Shown in pieces: positions 1 to 8,206 of a DNA stretch of 64,000 bases. The notes under the pieces are model-generated. The model saw only the letters and a program-made list of their open reading frames with translations. It was not told the DNA's origin and did no database searches. The DNA comes from Thalassoglobus polymorphus (GTDB taxonomy: Bacteria > Planctomycetota > Planctomycetia > Planctomycetales > Planctomycetaceae). The position numbers and the translations under genes were made by a program. Location of the stretch: contig NZ_CP036267.1 of NCBI RefSeq assembly GCF_007744255.1, positions 4,816,001 through 4,880,000 on the forward strand. Direction: 5' to 3'. Within the stretch, counting starts at the first letter, position 1, and each line of letters begins with the position of its first letter.

Positions 1-93
1 CTTTCGTACCGTGAACCAGTGTGGGTGAACGGTTTGATGTCTGGGGTCAGGTACGCACAAGCGTCTCTCCTCAACGGATTAAGGAGTCATTTC

Positions 94-396
94 ATGTTGA
101 AGCACACACTGCTCGCCGGACTCTGTGCAATTGCCTTTGTTGCAGTTGCCTTTGTCGATACGAGCGAAGCTGAAGCTGCTCAGCCCGGACAGCCATCCAA
201 CTGGCAACGGTTTTACTACTACCCGTATGTGTATTATCCACACAATTTCCAGACGCAGCCGGAAAGCTACGATCACCTGTACTACAGGTATCCACAAGAA
301 CGTCGGATTCCGGTCTACAACACCGACTGGCACAACTTCTATCCTAAAGAGCGTCCGTACCACTCCGGACACCATTTCCGCCTTGACGTTTTCTAG
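94..396 (+). CDS. small Tyr-rich secreted protein
   Basis: Codes for about 100 residues. The start at 94 is chosen because AAGGAG lies at 81-86, 7 bases upstream, and the first 25 residues form a typical signal peptide (MLK, then a hydrophobic stretch, ending near SEAEAA). An in-frame start at 19 lacks this. The mature part is very rich in Tyr, Pro, His and Arg, with runs such as FYYYPYVYYPHNF, and has no cysteine. I know of no enzymatic family for it; export to the periplasm or cell surface is inferred. Its TAG stop lies at the beginning of a degenerate family A repeat. A hairpin terminator follows about 200 bases later. Confidence 0.75.
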   Translation: MLKHTLLAGLCAIAFVAVAFVDTSEAEAAQPGQPSNWQRFYYYPYVYYPHNFQTQPESYDHLYYRYPQERRIPVYNTDWHNFYPKERPYHSGHHFRLDVF

Positions 397-490
397 ACGG
401 AATCAGACCCACAACTGGTCCAAAAACTGTTGAAATGGGCGTTTTCTCAGTGAATGAGAGATCGAATTCAGATTTCAGGACCAGTTCTAG
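394..490 (+). repeat. family A palindromic repeat, degenerate copy
   Basis: The right half is well kept: TTCTCAGTGAATGAGAGA, then an AT-rich spacer, then TTTCAGGACCAGTTCTAG. The left half begins at the TAG stop of the preceding gene and contains a diverged ACTGGTCCAAAAAC. It matches the better copies at 16540, 37895 and 52331. Confidence 0.5.
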
Positions 491-591
491 AACTCACTCA
501 ATAGTGAACCGTTTTCGAGGAATCTTCAATGTCTCTTGGAATTGATGATGACTCATAACCGGGGGTGATGAAACAGCTTGAGGGTGAGGGG

Positions 592-630
592 AACAGCCTG
601 CTTCGATTTCGGAGCAGGCTGTTTACTTTT
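592..630 (+). terminator. rho-independent terminator
   Basis: Perfect 11-base inverted repeat, AACAGCCTGCT at 592-602 and AGCAGGCTGTT at 613-623, followed by TTACTTTT. It is the likely end of the transcript from the gene at 94, although it lies about 200 bases after its stop. Confidence 0.7.
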
Positions 631-970
631 GCGCAGCCTGAACTCGGCGACGATTCCGCTTTCAAGCTCGATCTGAAAGTCCGTTCGCCGATCTACAAAT
701 TATTCTTTCTCAAATTTTCTCTGATCGAGACACTCTCCCTGGTCACCGATTCTCTACCGCCCAGCAAGAACTCGCTGATCGAAATTCTTGGAAAACTTCA
801 CGTTGAAAATCTGCGCGAAGAAAAAAGAATTCGCAATGCTGAAAAAAAGCAACATTCCGCCCCGCTCAGGCTCCCGCTTTTTTAACGCTTATTTCTGAAA
901 AAGTTTGACTCTCAGGAGGAGCGCCCTATGTTTCCGTGACTGCAAACGATCTGTCAACATTTTGTCAATC

Positions 971-1030
971 AAAACGCGGCAAGGAGAAGCTGGGAGCTTT
1001 GAGGGGACCTTGCCGCGTTTTTTCTTTTTT
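971..1030 (+). terminator. strong rho-independent terminator
   Basis: Perfect 14-base stem, AAAACGCGGCAAGG at 971-984 and its complement at 1008-1021, then a T-rich run to 1030. No recognised gene ends just upstream. A strong AGGAGG at 916-921 precedes only a three-codon frame (ATG TTT CCG TGA, from 929). Confidence 0.8.
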
Positions 1031-1328
1031 GACAACTGTTAAAATTTGCGGGTTATGCCGATTCTACGCGAGTCGCAAGGTCATCTGTGCCGATTGATCA
1101 TAATGAGCACACCTCGAAGTGATGTTTTCATGTGCATCCTCGATTCCTGAATTGAGAATCCATATCGCCCGGCGTGGCGATGGCTCAGGTCGTTTTCGAC
1201 TTGGCAACATCTCATTTCAAAGCCTGCTCAATCCTTCAATTGCCTAAGGCGAAATCGTCTCCATGATTTGAGACACATTTCTCCAGCAGGCGCGACCTGG
1301 CAGACCGAGCCGTGAGTGGTAGAGATCT

Positions 1329-2486
1329 ATGTCAAATGCCCCTTTCAAAATTGCATTCTGGGTGATGAGCCTCGCCTTTGGGCTAACGGTCCTGCTTACT
1401 GGATTAAAACCAGAAGAGATTCGCAACGCGCTCAACTCTCAGAACAAATCGCGCCATGAACTCAAAACAAGCGAAGAGGAACTGACAGACGCGCCAGTCA
1501 TCGCCCAGCGGCCTCAAGAAGAATTCAAATTCGATCCCGCTCCGTCACCAGATCGCCAAAAAACAACAGCTGCCCCTTTCGAACCTCTTCCTGGAGAGTC
1601 GACTCTCACCCAGAGTTCGCAGCAACCTTCACAGAATTCAGAAACATCTTCATTGTCCCCAACGCCAAGTCCAATTCGTATCGCTTCTGCAGATGTGAAC
1701 GCCAGCTTGGGAATGAGCAGCAATGAACCGACTGAACAGATCAGAGAACTCACACCGATCCCCGATCGGGAATTCCAGTACGCTGCAACTCGACCGATTG
1801 AACACCATCGAGAAATTCTTGTCCCAGAGCCGGTCGCCATCCCAAAACGAGCCACTCGTGAATCAATGGACCATGAAGTCCATCATTTGAAAAAAGAGAT
1901 CTTACATTTTCGACTCGCGGAAGCACGACGTGAAATCGAAGATCTACGACGAGACGAACAGCGGACGGAAGTCGAACGCGTTGAAAGCGAACTGAAAAAA
2001 CTCCGAGAAGACATTGCTGAGTTAAAGAAACTTCGCAATGAAGCCAACGAGAACCTGGCAACACAAGTTAAAGCAGAACAAGTCACAGATGAAACTTTCA
2101 CGAAACAACAGGACGTGACTCCGACTGCTCCAGTCGAGACAATCAAACCGGTTGAAATGACGGAAGTCGTGATTGAAACCCAAGAATTAGAACAACCACT
2201 GGAAGAGAAAAGTTCCACCATTGAAGTGACTGCCGGATCTAAAGATGACACGTACATCTTCAAATTCGAAAACGCCGAGGTTCGCGATGTCCTCACAACC
2301 ATTTCCAAATACGCCGGGAGAAAAGTTGTGATTCGCCCGGATGTCGAAGGAACTTTCACCGGCCATTTCGAAGAAACTTCAGCTGTCCAGGCGTTTGCTG
2401 CTGTCATCAAAGCGAACAACTTCGGTGTCAGTTTCCTCGGCGATTACGTCCTCGTTCGCAGCCACCGCGATCCAAAAATCCGCTAA
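1329..2486 (+). CDS. coiled-coil protein with C-terminal STN/secretin-N domain
   Basis: 385 residues. Residues 6-24 form one hydrophobic segment that could be a signal anchor. Residues 35-170 are a low-complexity Pro/Ser/Thr/Glu-rich linker. Residues about 185-255 are a charged coiled coil (LKKEIL, EIEDLRRDE, ELKKLREDI). The last 80 residues (from DDTYIFKFENAEVRDVL) resemble the short N-terminal domain of secretins and TonB receptors, which forms a small beta-alpha fold in the periplasm. No secretin pore domain follows, so this is not a complete secretin. A role as a periplasmic adaptor or scaffold is inferred. The ribosome site is weak. Confidence 0.8.
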   Translation: MSNAPFKIAFWVMSLAFGLTVLLTGLKPEEIRNALNSQNKSRHELKTSEEELTDAPVIAQRPQEEFKFDPAPSPDRQKTTAAPFEPLPGESTLTQSSQQPSQNSETSSLSPTPSPIRIASADVNASLGMSSNEPTEQIRELTPIPDREFQYAATRPIEHHREILVPEPVAIPKRATRESMDHEVHHLKKEILHFRLAEARREIEDLRRDEQRTEVERVESELKKLREDIAELKKLRNEANENLATQVKAEQVTDETFTKQQDVTPTAPVETIKPVEMTEVVIETQELEQPLEEKSSTIEVTAGSKDDTYIFKFENAEVRDVLTTISKYAGRKVVIRPDVEGTFTGHFEETSAVQAFAAVIKANNFGVSFLGDYVLVRSHRDPKIR

Positions 2487-2592
2487 CATTTTGTGACCGG
2501 AATGATCGCTTTCATGCCTTCGTTGACTGTCCGCCAAAAGACATATCGCGGAGACTCAGCTCTAACTGATCGTTAGAAAACTCTGGGCAGTC

Positions 2593-3960
2593 TCAACGTG
2601 ATCGCTCAGGAGTCTCAATCACACCGATTCGCAGGTCCATCACATTTGTATGCGTTGGACCGGTCTTGATGAGGCCGCCTGAACATTCAAAAAATGCATA
2701 CGAATTGTTGACGCTCAGATACTCATCAATCTGCAAACCTTGACTCTTCGCGAAACTCAAGACAGTCTCATCGACGTACGCTCCCGCCGCATCTGTCGGC
2801 CCATCCTCTCCATCAGTTCCACCGGAGAGAATGACAATCCCTGCATGACCTTCACCTTGAAGCCTCTTCGCTGCAGCCAGCACCAACTCCTGATTGCGAC
2901 CACCCTTTTGAGGCTGCTCTGTTTTCACAAGTTGAACAATCGGCTCTCCCCCACTCACCAGACAAAACTTCTTGCCAACGGGTGAGTTCTCGCGAAGCTG
3001 CAAGCATCGAGACGCGAACTCCGAGCCGAATTCTTTCGCAACCCCAGGTTGATCAAACTCAACAAGCGCCAATTCATGCCCGAGCGTTCTTGCCTGATCG
3101 GCAGCGGCTTCCACGGCGGTCTGGTTATTTCCGATAATCACATTCGAGTATTCGCAGACGATCTCGCGGGTTGAGTGCGAACGAGTTCCCGACTCAGCAA
3201 GAACTCGCCTGATCGATTGCGGAATAAGTTCGATTGAATCCACGAGTAAGCGATTCAAAATCTCCCACGCTGCTCGGGGATCTGGCAACACATCAACCGT
3301 CGGACCAGAGGCAATCACTTCGAGTGGATCACCAATCACATCCGAGATGATCAACGTCACCAATTGTCCGGCGCGGCAGGCCCGCAATAAGCCCCCCCCT
3401 TTGACATCAGAAAGTGCTCGGCGAACGGTATTGAGTTCATCAATCGTCGCCCCGGATCGCATCAGCAATCGAGTGACTCGCTGCTTATCTTCAAGAGAAA
3501 TCCCCTGCATCGGAGCCGGCAACAACGCGCTTCCCCCACCAGAGATCAGCACAACGCACAAGTCCTCTGGATTCAACGAAGCGACTCCCTGAAGAATTTC
3601 CTGAGTCCCTGCAACTCCGGCAGTTGTCGGTTCATTCACACCTGCAGGCCGTGCGCCATGCAGGTGGATCGCTTCCAATTCGCGTACGCAATCTTCAGGA
3701 ACGTTCACCCAACCTGAAAGTCGTGATCTCAATTCTTTGGAGACCGCTGCCTCAAACCCGGCAGCCATCCCAGCCCCCGCTTTACCAGCCCCCACAACAT
3801 AAATTCGACCAGATTCTCCTGCCTGCCAATGAGTCTCAGCCACATTCAGTGATTCCGCATCACCAGAAACGACTTCGCGGACCAGCCGAGCAGAGTCGAC
3901 CGCATCAACTCCCGCCTGCCAGATGGCAAGTGCATCGCTCTTCAAAGATGAATCAGCCAT
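2593..3960 (-). CDS. glycerate 2-kinase, MOFRL family
   Basis: 455 residues. Phosphorylates D-glycerate to 2-phosphoglycerate, linking glyoxylate and serine metabolism to glycolysis. It has the two parts of the GckA/TtuD family: an N-terminal DUF4147 domain with YVVGAGKAGAGMA near residue 53 and SGGGSALLPAPM, and a C-terminal MOFRL domain with SGGEPIVQL and SGGTDGEDGPTDAAGA. Length is normal for the family. The enzyme is cytosolic, with no signal peptide. It converges with the STN protein, leaving about 100 bases without a clear terminator. Confidence 0.92.
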   Translation of the reverse strand: MADSSLKSDALAIWQAGVDAVDSARLVREVVSGDAESLNVAETHWQAGESGRIYVVGAGKAGAGMAAGFEAAVSKELRSRLSGWVNVPEDCVRELEAIHLHGARPAGVNEPTTAGVAGTQEILQGVASLNPEDLCVVLISGGGSALLPAPMQGISLEDKQRVTRLLMRSGATIDELNTVRRALSDVKGGGLLRACRAGQLVTLIISDVIGDPLEVIASGPTVDVLPDPRAAWEILNRLLVDSIELIPQSIRRVLAESGTRSHSTREIVCEYSNVIIGNNQTAVEAAADQARTLGHELALVEFDQPGVAKEFGSEFASRCLQLRENSPVGKKFCLVSGGEPIVQLVKTEQPQKGGRNQELVLAAAKRLQGEGHAGIVILSGGTDGEDGPTDAAGAYVDETVLSFAKSQGLQIDEYLSVNNSYAFFECSGGLIKTGPTHTNVMDLRIGVIETPERSR

Positions 3961-4199
3961 GGTACGAAGACTCAGAAAGACTGAAGCTGTGAATGGAGCA
4001 AAAGGTAGAACGATTCTCGGTCATTAGAAACCTCCGAAATCCCCACCTTAATTCGCACAACTGGACGAACCAGACAGTGCCACTCGAAGAGTCGTTTTCA
4101 CAACTTTCTAAGAACGACTAACAAGACTGAGAGAAGCGTTCGGATTCACGGTGAATCCGAAGACTCGCTCAGGTTTGGTTGAGCGAACAACTATCAAAG

Positions 4200-4272
4200 A
4201 GCCGCCGACTGGACTTGAACCAGCGACCTAGGCTTTACGAAAGCCTCGCTCTGCCAACTGAGCTACGGCGGC
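4200..4272 (-). tRNA. tRNA-Thr, anticodon CGU
   Basis: Full cloverleaf on the minus strand, 73 bases. Acceptor arms GCCGCCG/CGGCGGC with discriminator T. D arm GCTC-AGTTGGCA-GAGC. Anticodon arm AGGCT-TTCGTAA-AGCCT, giving CGT, which reads ACG. T arm GCTGG-TTCAAGT-CCAGT. The 3' CCA is not encoded; CTTTG follows the discriminator. Confidence 0.97.
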
Positions 4273-4938
4273 ATCTGCTGTGACTGTAACGGTTTACGTC
4301 AGCACGTAAGTTTCGTGGAGTAGCCAGACGTAAGGATCGCAACAACCTCCTGCATTGAGTTAGCGGATTATTGGATATCTGTCGGCATTCCGCAACTGCT
4401 GCCGCTTCGTCATCAATGCTCGCTCGCTGATGATGCTTCCGGCATGCCTGCCAACGCCCTGCTCTACCAACTCTGGAGCGGTACGAGGCTTCGGCAAGAT
4501 GGAATATCCAGGCACTCACGCTGCTGCGATGATTCTGATACGTTCTGAGTGGTCCATTCAACTTGGATGCAGTAAGTGCTTCCATCAGACGGTCGCCATG
4601 AAGCTTTTTTCTCTTAAGATTCACTCCTCCTAAGCACTTGGCAGCCGAGACATGGTTTCTTACGATTTTCTCATGTGACAGACTTTCACTCAACAGCCCC
4701 ACTTCTTCAGGTGGTGTTGTGATAAAATACTCAGAGAGTTGCGTTGCGATCGACGCAACCTGAGCTGGGCTGACTGTTGTTCGGCATTTGTCCGTGCGAA
4801 TCAAGTCTCAGATCAATTATCTGAACAAACAGCGTTGTGAAACTCGTGCCCCAACGCGGCAAATTCAAACTGATGCTGCCCAACGAACCCATTGCTCATC
4901 CATCCCAAAGCAGACCCCTTTAGAGGAACATCGTCTCC
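4273..4938. other. intergenic region upstream of pgk
   Basis: Holds the promoter region of pgk on the plus strand and the upstream region of the tRNA on the minus strand. A 189-codon minus-strand frame (4235-4804) runs through the tRNA gene and resembles no family I know. No other gene is visible. Confidence 0.4.
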
Positions 4939-6165
4939 ATGGCGAAAAAAACTATCGAAGACATCGACGTATCAGGTAAAAAAGTGCTGATGCGTGTCGA
5001 CTTCAATGTCCCACTCGACGACAATCGCAACGTCACCGACGACCGACGAATTCGAATGGCGTTGCCATCAATCCAATCCGTTCTAAAACGAGGCGGCAGT
5101 CTCGTGTTGATGAGCCATCTCGGACGCCCTAAAGGGGAAGTGGTCGCTAAATACAGCCTGAAACCAGCTGCCGAAAAATTGGCAGAGTTGATTGAGGCTC
5201 CAGTCTCCTTCGCGACCGACACTGTCGGTGAAGATGCTCAAGCAAAAGTGGCGGCACTTCAACCGGGTGAAGTCGTCGTACTTGAGAACGTTCGCTTCGC
5301 TGCCGAAGAGGAAGTGAAAGAAGAAGATCCAAAGACAACCGACGAGCAGAAAGCTGCAAAACAGGCATTCGGAGAAAAGCTGGCTGCCTTTGGAGATGTG
5401 TATTGCAACGACGCCTTTGGAACATGTCATCGTCCACATGCGAGCATGTATACAGTCCCGTCAGTGATGGGCGACGCTCCCAAAGTGGTCGGGTTTCTTG
5501 TTAAGAAAGAGATCCAGTACCTGAGCGACGCCATTGCGAATCCAGAGCGACCATTCATCGCAATTCTGGGAGGAGCCAAAGTCTCCGATAAAATCAAAGT
5601 CATCGAGAATCTCCTCGATATCTGTGACAAGATTCTGATCGGCGGTGCAATGGCTTACACATTTGCACTCGCTCAGGGCGGAAAAGTTGGAAAGAGTCTG
5701 GTTGAACCTGATAAAGTCGACCTCGCCAACCAACTCCTTGAAAAAGGTGGTGACAAACTGATCTTGCCAATTGACACACACTGTGGCGACGCATTCAAAG
5801 ACCCTGATTGCAACAAAGTGGTCGTCGATGCCGGGCAAATTCCGGACGATTTCGAAGGCTTTGATATCGGCCCCAAAACCGCTGAGATGTATGCCGACCT
5901 CGTCAAAGGGGCGAAGACGATCATCTGGAACGGACCGATGGGTGTTTTCGAAGTTCCTCCATTCGATGCCGGAACGAAAGCGGTCGCTCAGGCGATTGCT
6001 GATTCAGATGCTGTCAGCATTATTGGCGGAGGAGACAGCGCCGCTGCGGTCCAGCAACTCGGATTCGCAGAACGTGTTTCTCATGTGAGCACCGGTGGCG
6101 GAGCAAGCTTGGAAATGCTGGAAGGAAAAGCATTTGCAGCCGTTGACGTGCTTGACGAAGCATAG
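4939..6165 (+). CDS. pgk: phosphoglycerate kinase
   Basis: 408 residues, the usual bacterial length. Transfers phosphate from 1,3-bisphosphoglycerate to ADP in glycolysis and works in reverse in gluconeogenesis. Signatures are the N-terminal [14 protein letters not shown], the substrate-binding MSHLGRPKG, the hinge and nucleotide-binding [21 protein letters not shown], and the C-terminal [10 protein letters not shown]. There is an insertion of charged residues ([15 protein letters not shown]) near residue 120 that is somewhat longer than in E. coli. GAGGA lies about 13 bases before the ATG. Single-gene unit, not next to gap or tpi here. Confidence 0.98.
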   Translation: MAKKTIEDIDVSGKKVLMRVDFNVPLDDNRNVTDDRRIRMALPSIQSVLKRGGSLVLMSHLGRPKGEVVAKYSLKPAAEKLAELIEAPVSFATDTVGEDAQAKVAALQPGEVVVLENVRFAAEEEVKEEDPKTTDEQKAAKQAFGEKLAAFGDVYCNDAFGTCHRPHASMYTVPSVMGDAPKVVGFLVKKEIQYLSDAIANPERPFIAILGGAKVSDKIKVIENLLDICDKILIGGAMAYTFALAQGGKVGKSLVEPDKVDLANQLLEKGGDKLILPIDTHCGDAFKDPDCNKVVVDAGQIPDDFEGFDIGPKTAEMYADLVKGAKTIIWNGPMGVFEVPPFDAGTKAVAQAIADSDAVSIIGGGDSAAAVQQLGFAERVSHVSTGGGASLEMLEGKAFAAVDVLDEA

Positions 6166-6290
6166 AGTTTTCCATGAATTCTCCCGTCCGCTAAGACTGT
6201 CTTTCACTACCATCTGGACTGCTGCATAGTCTGGCCAGGACGGAAGCGGACCGAAATTTTGGAACTGCTCATGAACTGATGGAATCGTGG

Positions 6291-6339
6291 TCATTCGCTC
6301 GAACTTCGCACACTTCTCAAGCTTTGTTCGAGCGAATGA
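6291..6339. other. perfect inverted repeat of unknown role
   Basis: TCATTCGCTCGAAC at 6291-6304 and its exact complement at 6326-6339, with a 21-base spacer. There is no T run on either side, so it is not a standard terminator. It lies about 125 bases after pgk. Confidence 0.5.
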
Positions 6340-6361
6340 ACGACGCATGCTTCAAAGACAT

Positions 6362-6445
6362 CCGAGCATTATCAGTCTTTGCTGTGGCTGTGAAAGCCAG
6401 CTTCAGGACCTCACAGCCTGCTCGCCACGAAACAAAACGAAATAG
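6362..6445 (-). repeat. family B repeat, degenerate
   Basis: Read on the minus strand it contains TTTCGTGGCGAGCAGGCTGTGA and GGCTTTCACAG, matching the copies at 8098 and 15213 (subtype B2). Confidence 0.45.
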
Positions 6446-6748
6446 ACGGTATCAGATTTGTTCCGGGAAAATTGCCTGACTTGGGCTGAAACACGCATCA
6501 AGTATTCCAAGTGTGAGTTGGCGAAGCCCTGTCAAATGCATATGATGCTTCATCGAAACCTCAATGTGTCTGCCGGCTGATCGAATTGTGAGCTTCTTCA
6601 CTGTAGACCTGCTGTCCGGACGCCCACCATATATACGATATGTTTTTCCTGCGGCGTCAGAACTGCGAGAATTACAGTCCATCGTCACCTTTTCTGACCA
6701 CAACAAGTTGGTCAATTTTTCTTGATACTATGACCTGAGGAGGGTCAC

Positions 6749-7939
6749 ATGAGTCTACGTTTATTCAGCTTGGCTTTGCTCTTTGCTGTAACGGTCAACT
6801 TCAGCACCGCTTCCGCACAAGATGCACCAGCAAAGGAAGCTTCTGACAAAGAAGCAGTGAAGGAAAGCGAAGAAAAGAAGGATCCCTTTGCAGTTCCAGA
6901 AGGAACTGACGAGCGGATCCTGGATCTGTTTCTTCGTCGGTTAAGCCGAATGGCTCCCGAAGAACGAACCCCAGAAGGAATCCTTCAACACTTTACAAAA
7001 CTCGACAAGGCCATCAATGAAGTCGCTTCTCGCGAAGTGAGTGAAGACATCTATCTCAATGCCATTCAGATGCGTCTTCAGGTTTTGCAGATTCTCGCTC
7101 AGTTCGGTGACAACACCGCCATCGTCAAGCAGACGAAACTCCTTGACCAGATGAAACGAGATGAACGACCAGCTGTTAAAGAACTGGTCGCCCAATTGGA
7201 ACTCGAACAGCGCATCAACGGCCTCGCCGCTGCAACTCCAGAAGAAAAGCAAGCGCTGATCGACGAGGTCGGAAAGAAATTGGCGGAGACAAAAATTGAT
7301 TCGCCAAACTTCGGTGATCAGCTTCAGGCCGCCATGCAGGTCGCTCGGTCCTTAGAAGGAAATGGCGATGAGAAGAATGCAATTGTCGCGTATAAAAAAT
7401 ACGCAGAAATCCTCAGTAAAAAGGATCATCCACAAATCGGTGAAGTCGTCAAACGGATGGAGTCGACAGTTCGCCGCTTGAACCTGCTTGGAAACAGCAT
7501 TGAAGTCGCAGGTCCAACAGTGGGCGGTGGAGAGTTCAAAATCGAAGACTTTCAGGGGAAAGTGGTCCTTGTAGACTTCTGGGCTACTTGGTGCGGCCCC
7601 TGCATTGCTGAACTCCCGAATCTGAAAGGCCTTTACGAAGACTATCACGACAAAGGCTTTGAAGTGATTGGAATTAGCCTAGACGAAGATGAAGAAGCAC
7701 TCATGGCTTTCACCAAAGAAAAAGACCTGCCTTGGAAGTCCATCTTCTTCCCGGAACCAGAAGAGCAAGGTTGGGATAACCCGATTGCCCGTCACTATGG
7801 AATTAGTGGAATCCCCACAGCGATCCTCGTCAACCAGGACGGCAAAGTTGTCTCTCTGCAGGCACGTGGCGAGAACTTGAAAGTTGAGCTGGTCAAACTG
7901 CTCGGACCAGTTGAAGAGAAGGAATCAGAAAAAGAATAA
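6749..7939 (+). CDS. exported thioredoxin-like (TlpA/ResA-type) protein
   Basis: 396 residues. GAGGAGG at 6735-6741 places the start firmly. Residues 1-23 are a signal peptide ending STASAQ. Residues 25-250 are a helical, charged domain without a known catalytic motif, possibly TPR-like. The C-terminal 140 residues are a thioredoxin fold of the AhpC/TSA-Redoxin type with the active site WCGPC (Cys282 and Cys285) and the cis-proline loop GISGIPTAI. Likely reduces disulphides or cytochrome c apoproteins outside the cytoplasm; the exact substrate is not visible. A strong terminator follows. Confidence 0.88.
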   Translation: MSLRLFSLALLFAVTVNFSTASAQDAPAKEASDKEAVKESEEKKDPFAVPEGTDERILDLFLRRLSRMAPEERTPEGILQHFTKLDKAINEVASREVSEDIYLNAIQMRLQVLQILAQFGDNTAIVKQTKLLDQMKRDERPAVKELVAQLELEQRINGLAAATPEEKQALIDEVGKKLAETKIDSPNFGDQLQAAMQVARSLEGNGDEKNAIVAYKKYAEILSKKDHPQIGEVVKRMESTVRRLNLLGNSIEVAGPTVGGGEFKIEDFQGKVVLVDFWATWCGPCIAELPNLKGLYEDYHDKGFEVIGISLDEDEEALMAFTKEKDLPWKSIFFPEPEEQGWDNPIARHYGISGIPTAILVNQDGKVVSLQARGENLKVELVKLLGPVEEKESEKE

Positions 7940-7975
7940 GAATCTCGTCGAGAATCTTCTCTCACAGACATTCAA

Positions 7976-8012
7976 GAAAGCCGCCGGAACCTGTTCCGGC
8001 GGCTTTCTTCTT
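7976..8012 (+). terminator. rho-independent terminator
   Basis: Perfect 15-base stem GAAAGCCGCCGGAAC (7976-7990) and its complement (7993-8007), then TTCTT. It ends the transcript of the thioredoxin-like gene. Confidence 0.85.
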
Positions 8013-8097
8013 GCGCCCAGTTTCCTCACGATTTAGACGATCACCTTCTCAGATGAGTTTCATGAGAGCTATACTTCTTTCTGGTAGATTTGAACTA

Positions 8098-8201
8098 TAG
8101 AGCATCTTTCGAATTGGTGTTCGCGTCCTGCCTCGTGGCGAGCAGGCTATGAAGTTATGGAAGTGAGTTTCACGGGCACGACAAACATCGAAAATGCTCC
8201 A
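8098..8201 (+). repeat. family B repeat (subtype B2)
   Basis: 104 bases beginning TAGAGCATCTTTCGAATTGG and ending near AATGCTCCA. Internal conserved blocks are CCTCGTGGCGAGCAG and TTTCACGGGCA. It ends a few bases before the start of the next gene, so it forms most of that gene's upstream region. Confidence 0.75.
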
Positions 8202-8206
8202 AGAAA

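Larger units (their letters stand above)
397..1328. other. long intergenic region
   Basis: Apart from the A repeat and two terminators I find no convincing gene. An open frame at 565-885 runs straight through the terminator hairpin at 592-630 and has no family resemblance, so I do not call it. The interval between the two terminators could hold a short non-coding transcript. Confidence 0.4.
6166..6748. other. intergenic region with hairpin and repeat
   Basis: No gene seen. It contains a perfect 14-base inverted repeat (6291-6339) and a degenerate, inverted family B repeat (about 6362-6445), followed by roughly 300 bases leading to the next gene without obvious structure. Confidence 0.4.

Noticed and set aside
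565-885. 106-codon plus-strand frame
   Set aside because: Crosses a perfect terminator hairpin and shows no protein-like composition.
1883-2419. 178-codon minus-strand frame
   Set aside because: Antisense of the coiled-coil/STN gene; the Ser/Arg-rich text is what complementing Glu/Lys codons produces.
4235-4804. 189-codon minus-strand frame upstream of pgk
   Set aside because: Runs through the tRNA-Thr gene, has no clear ribosome site and no recognisable family.
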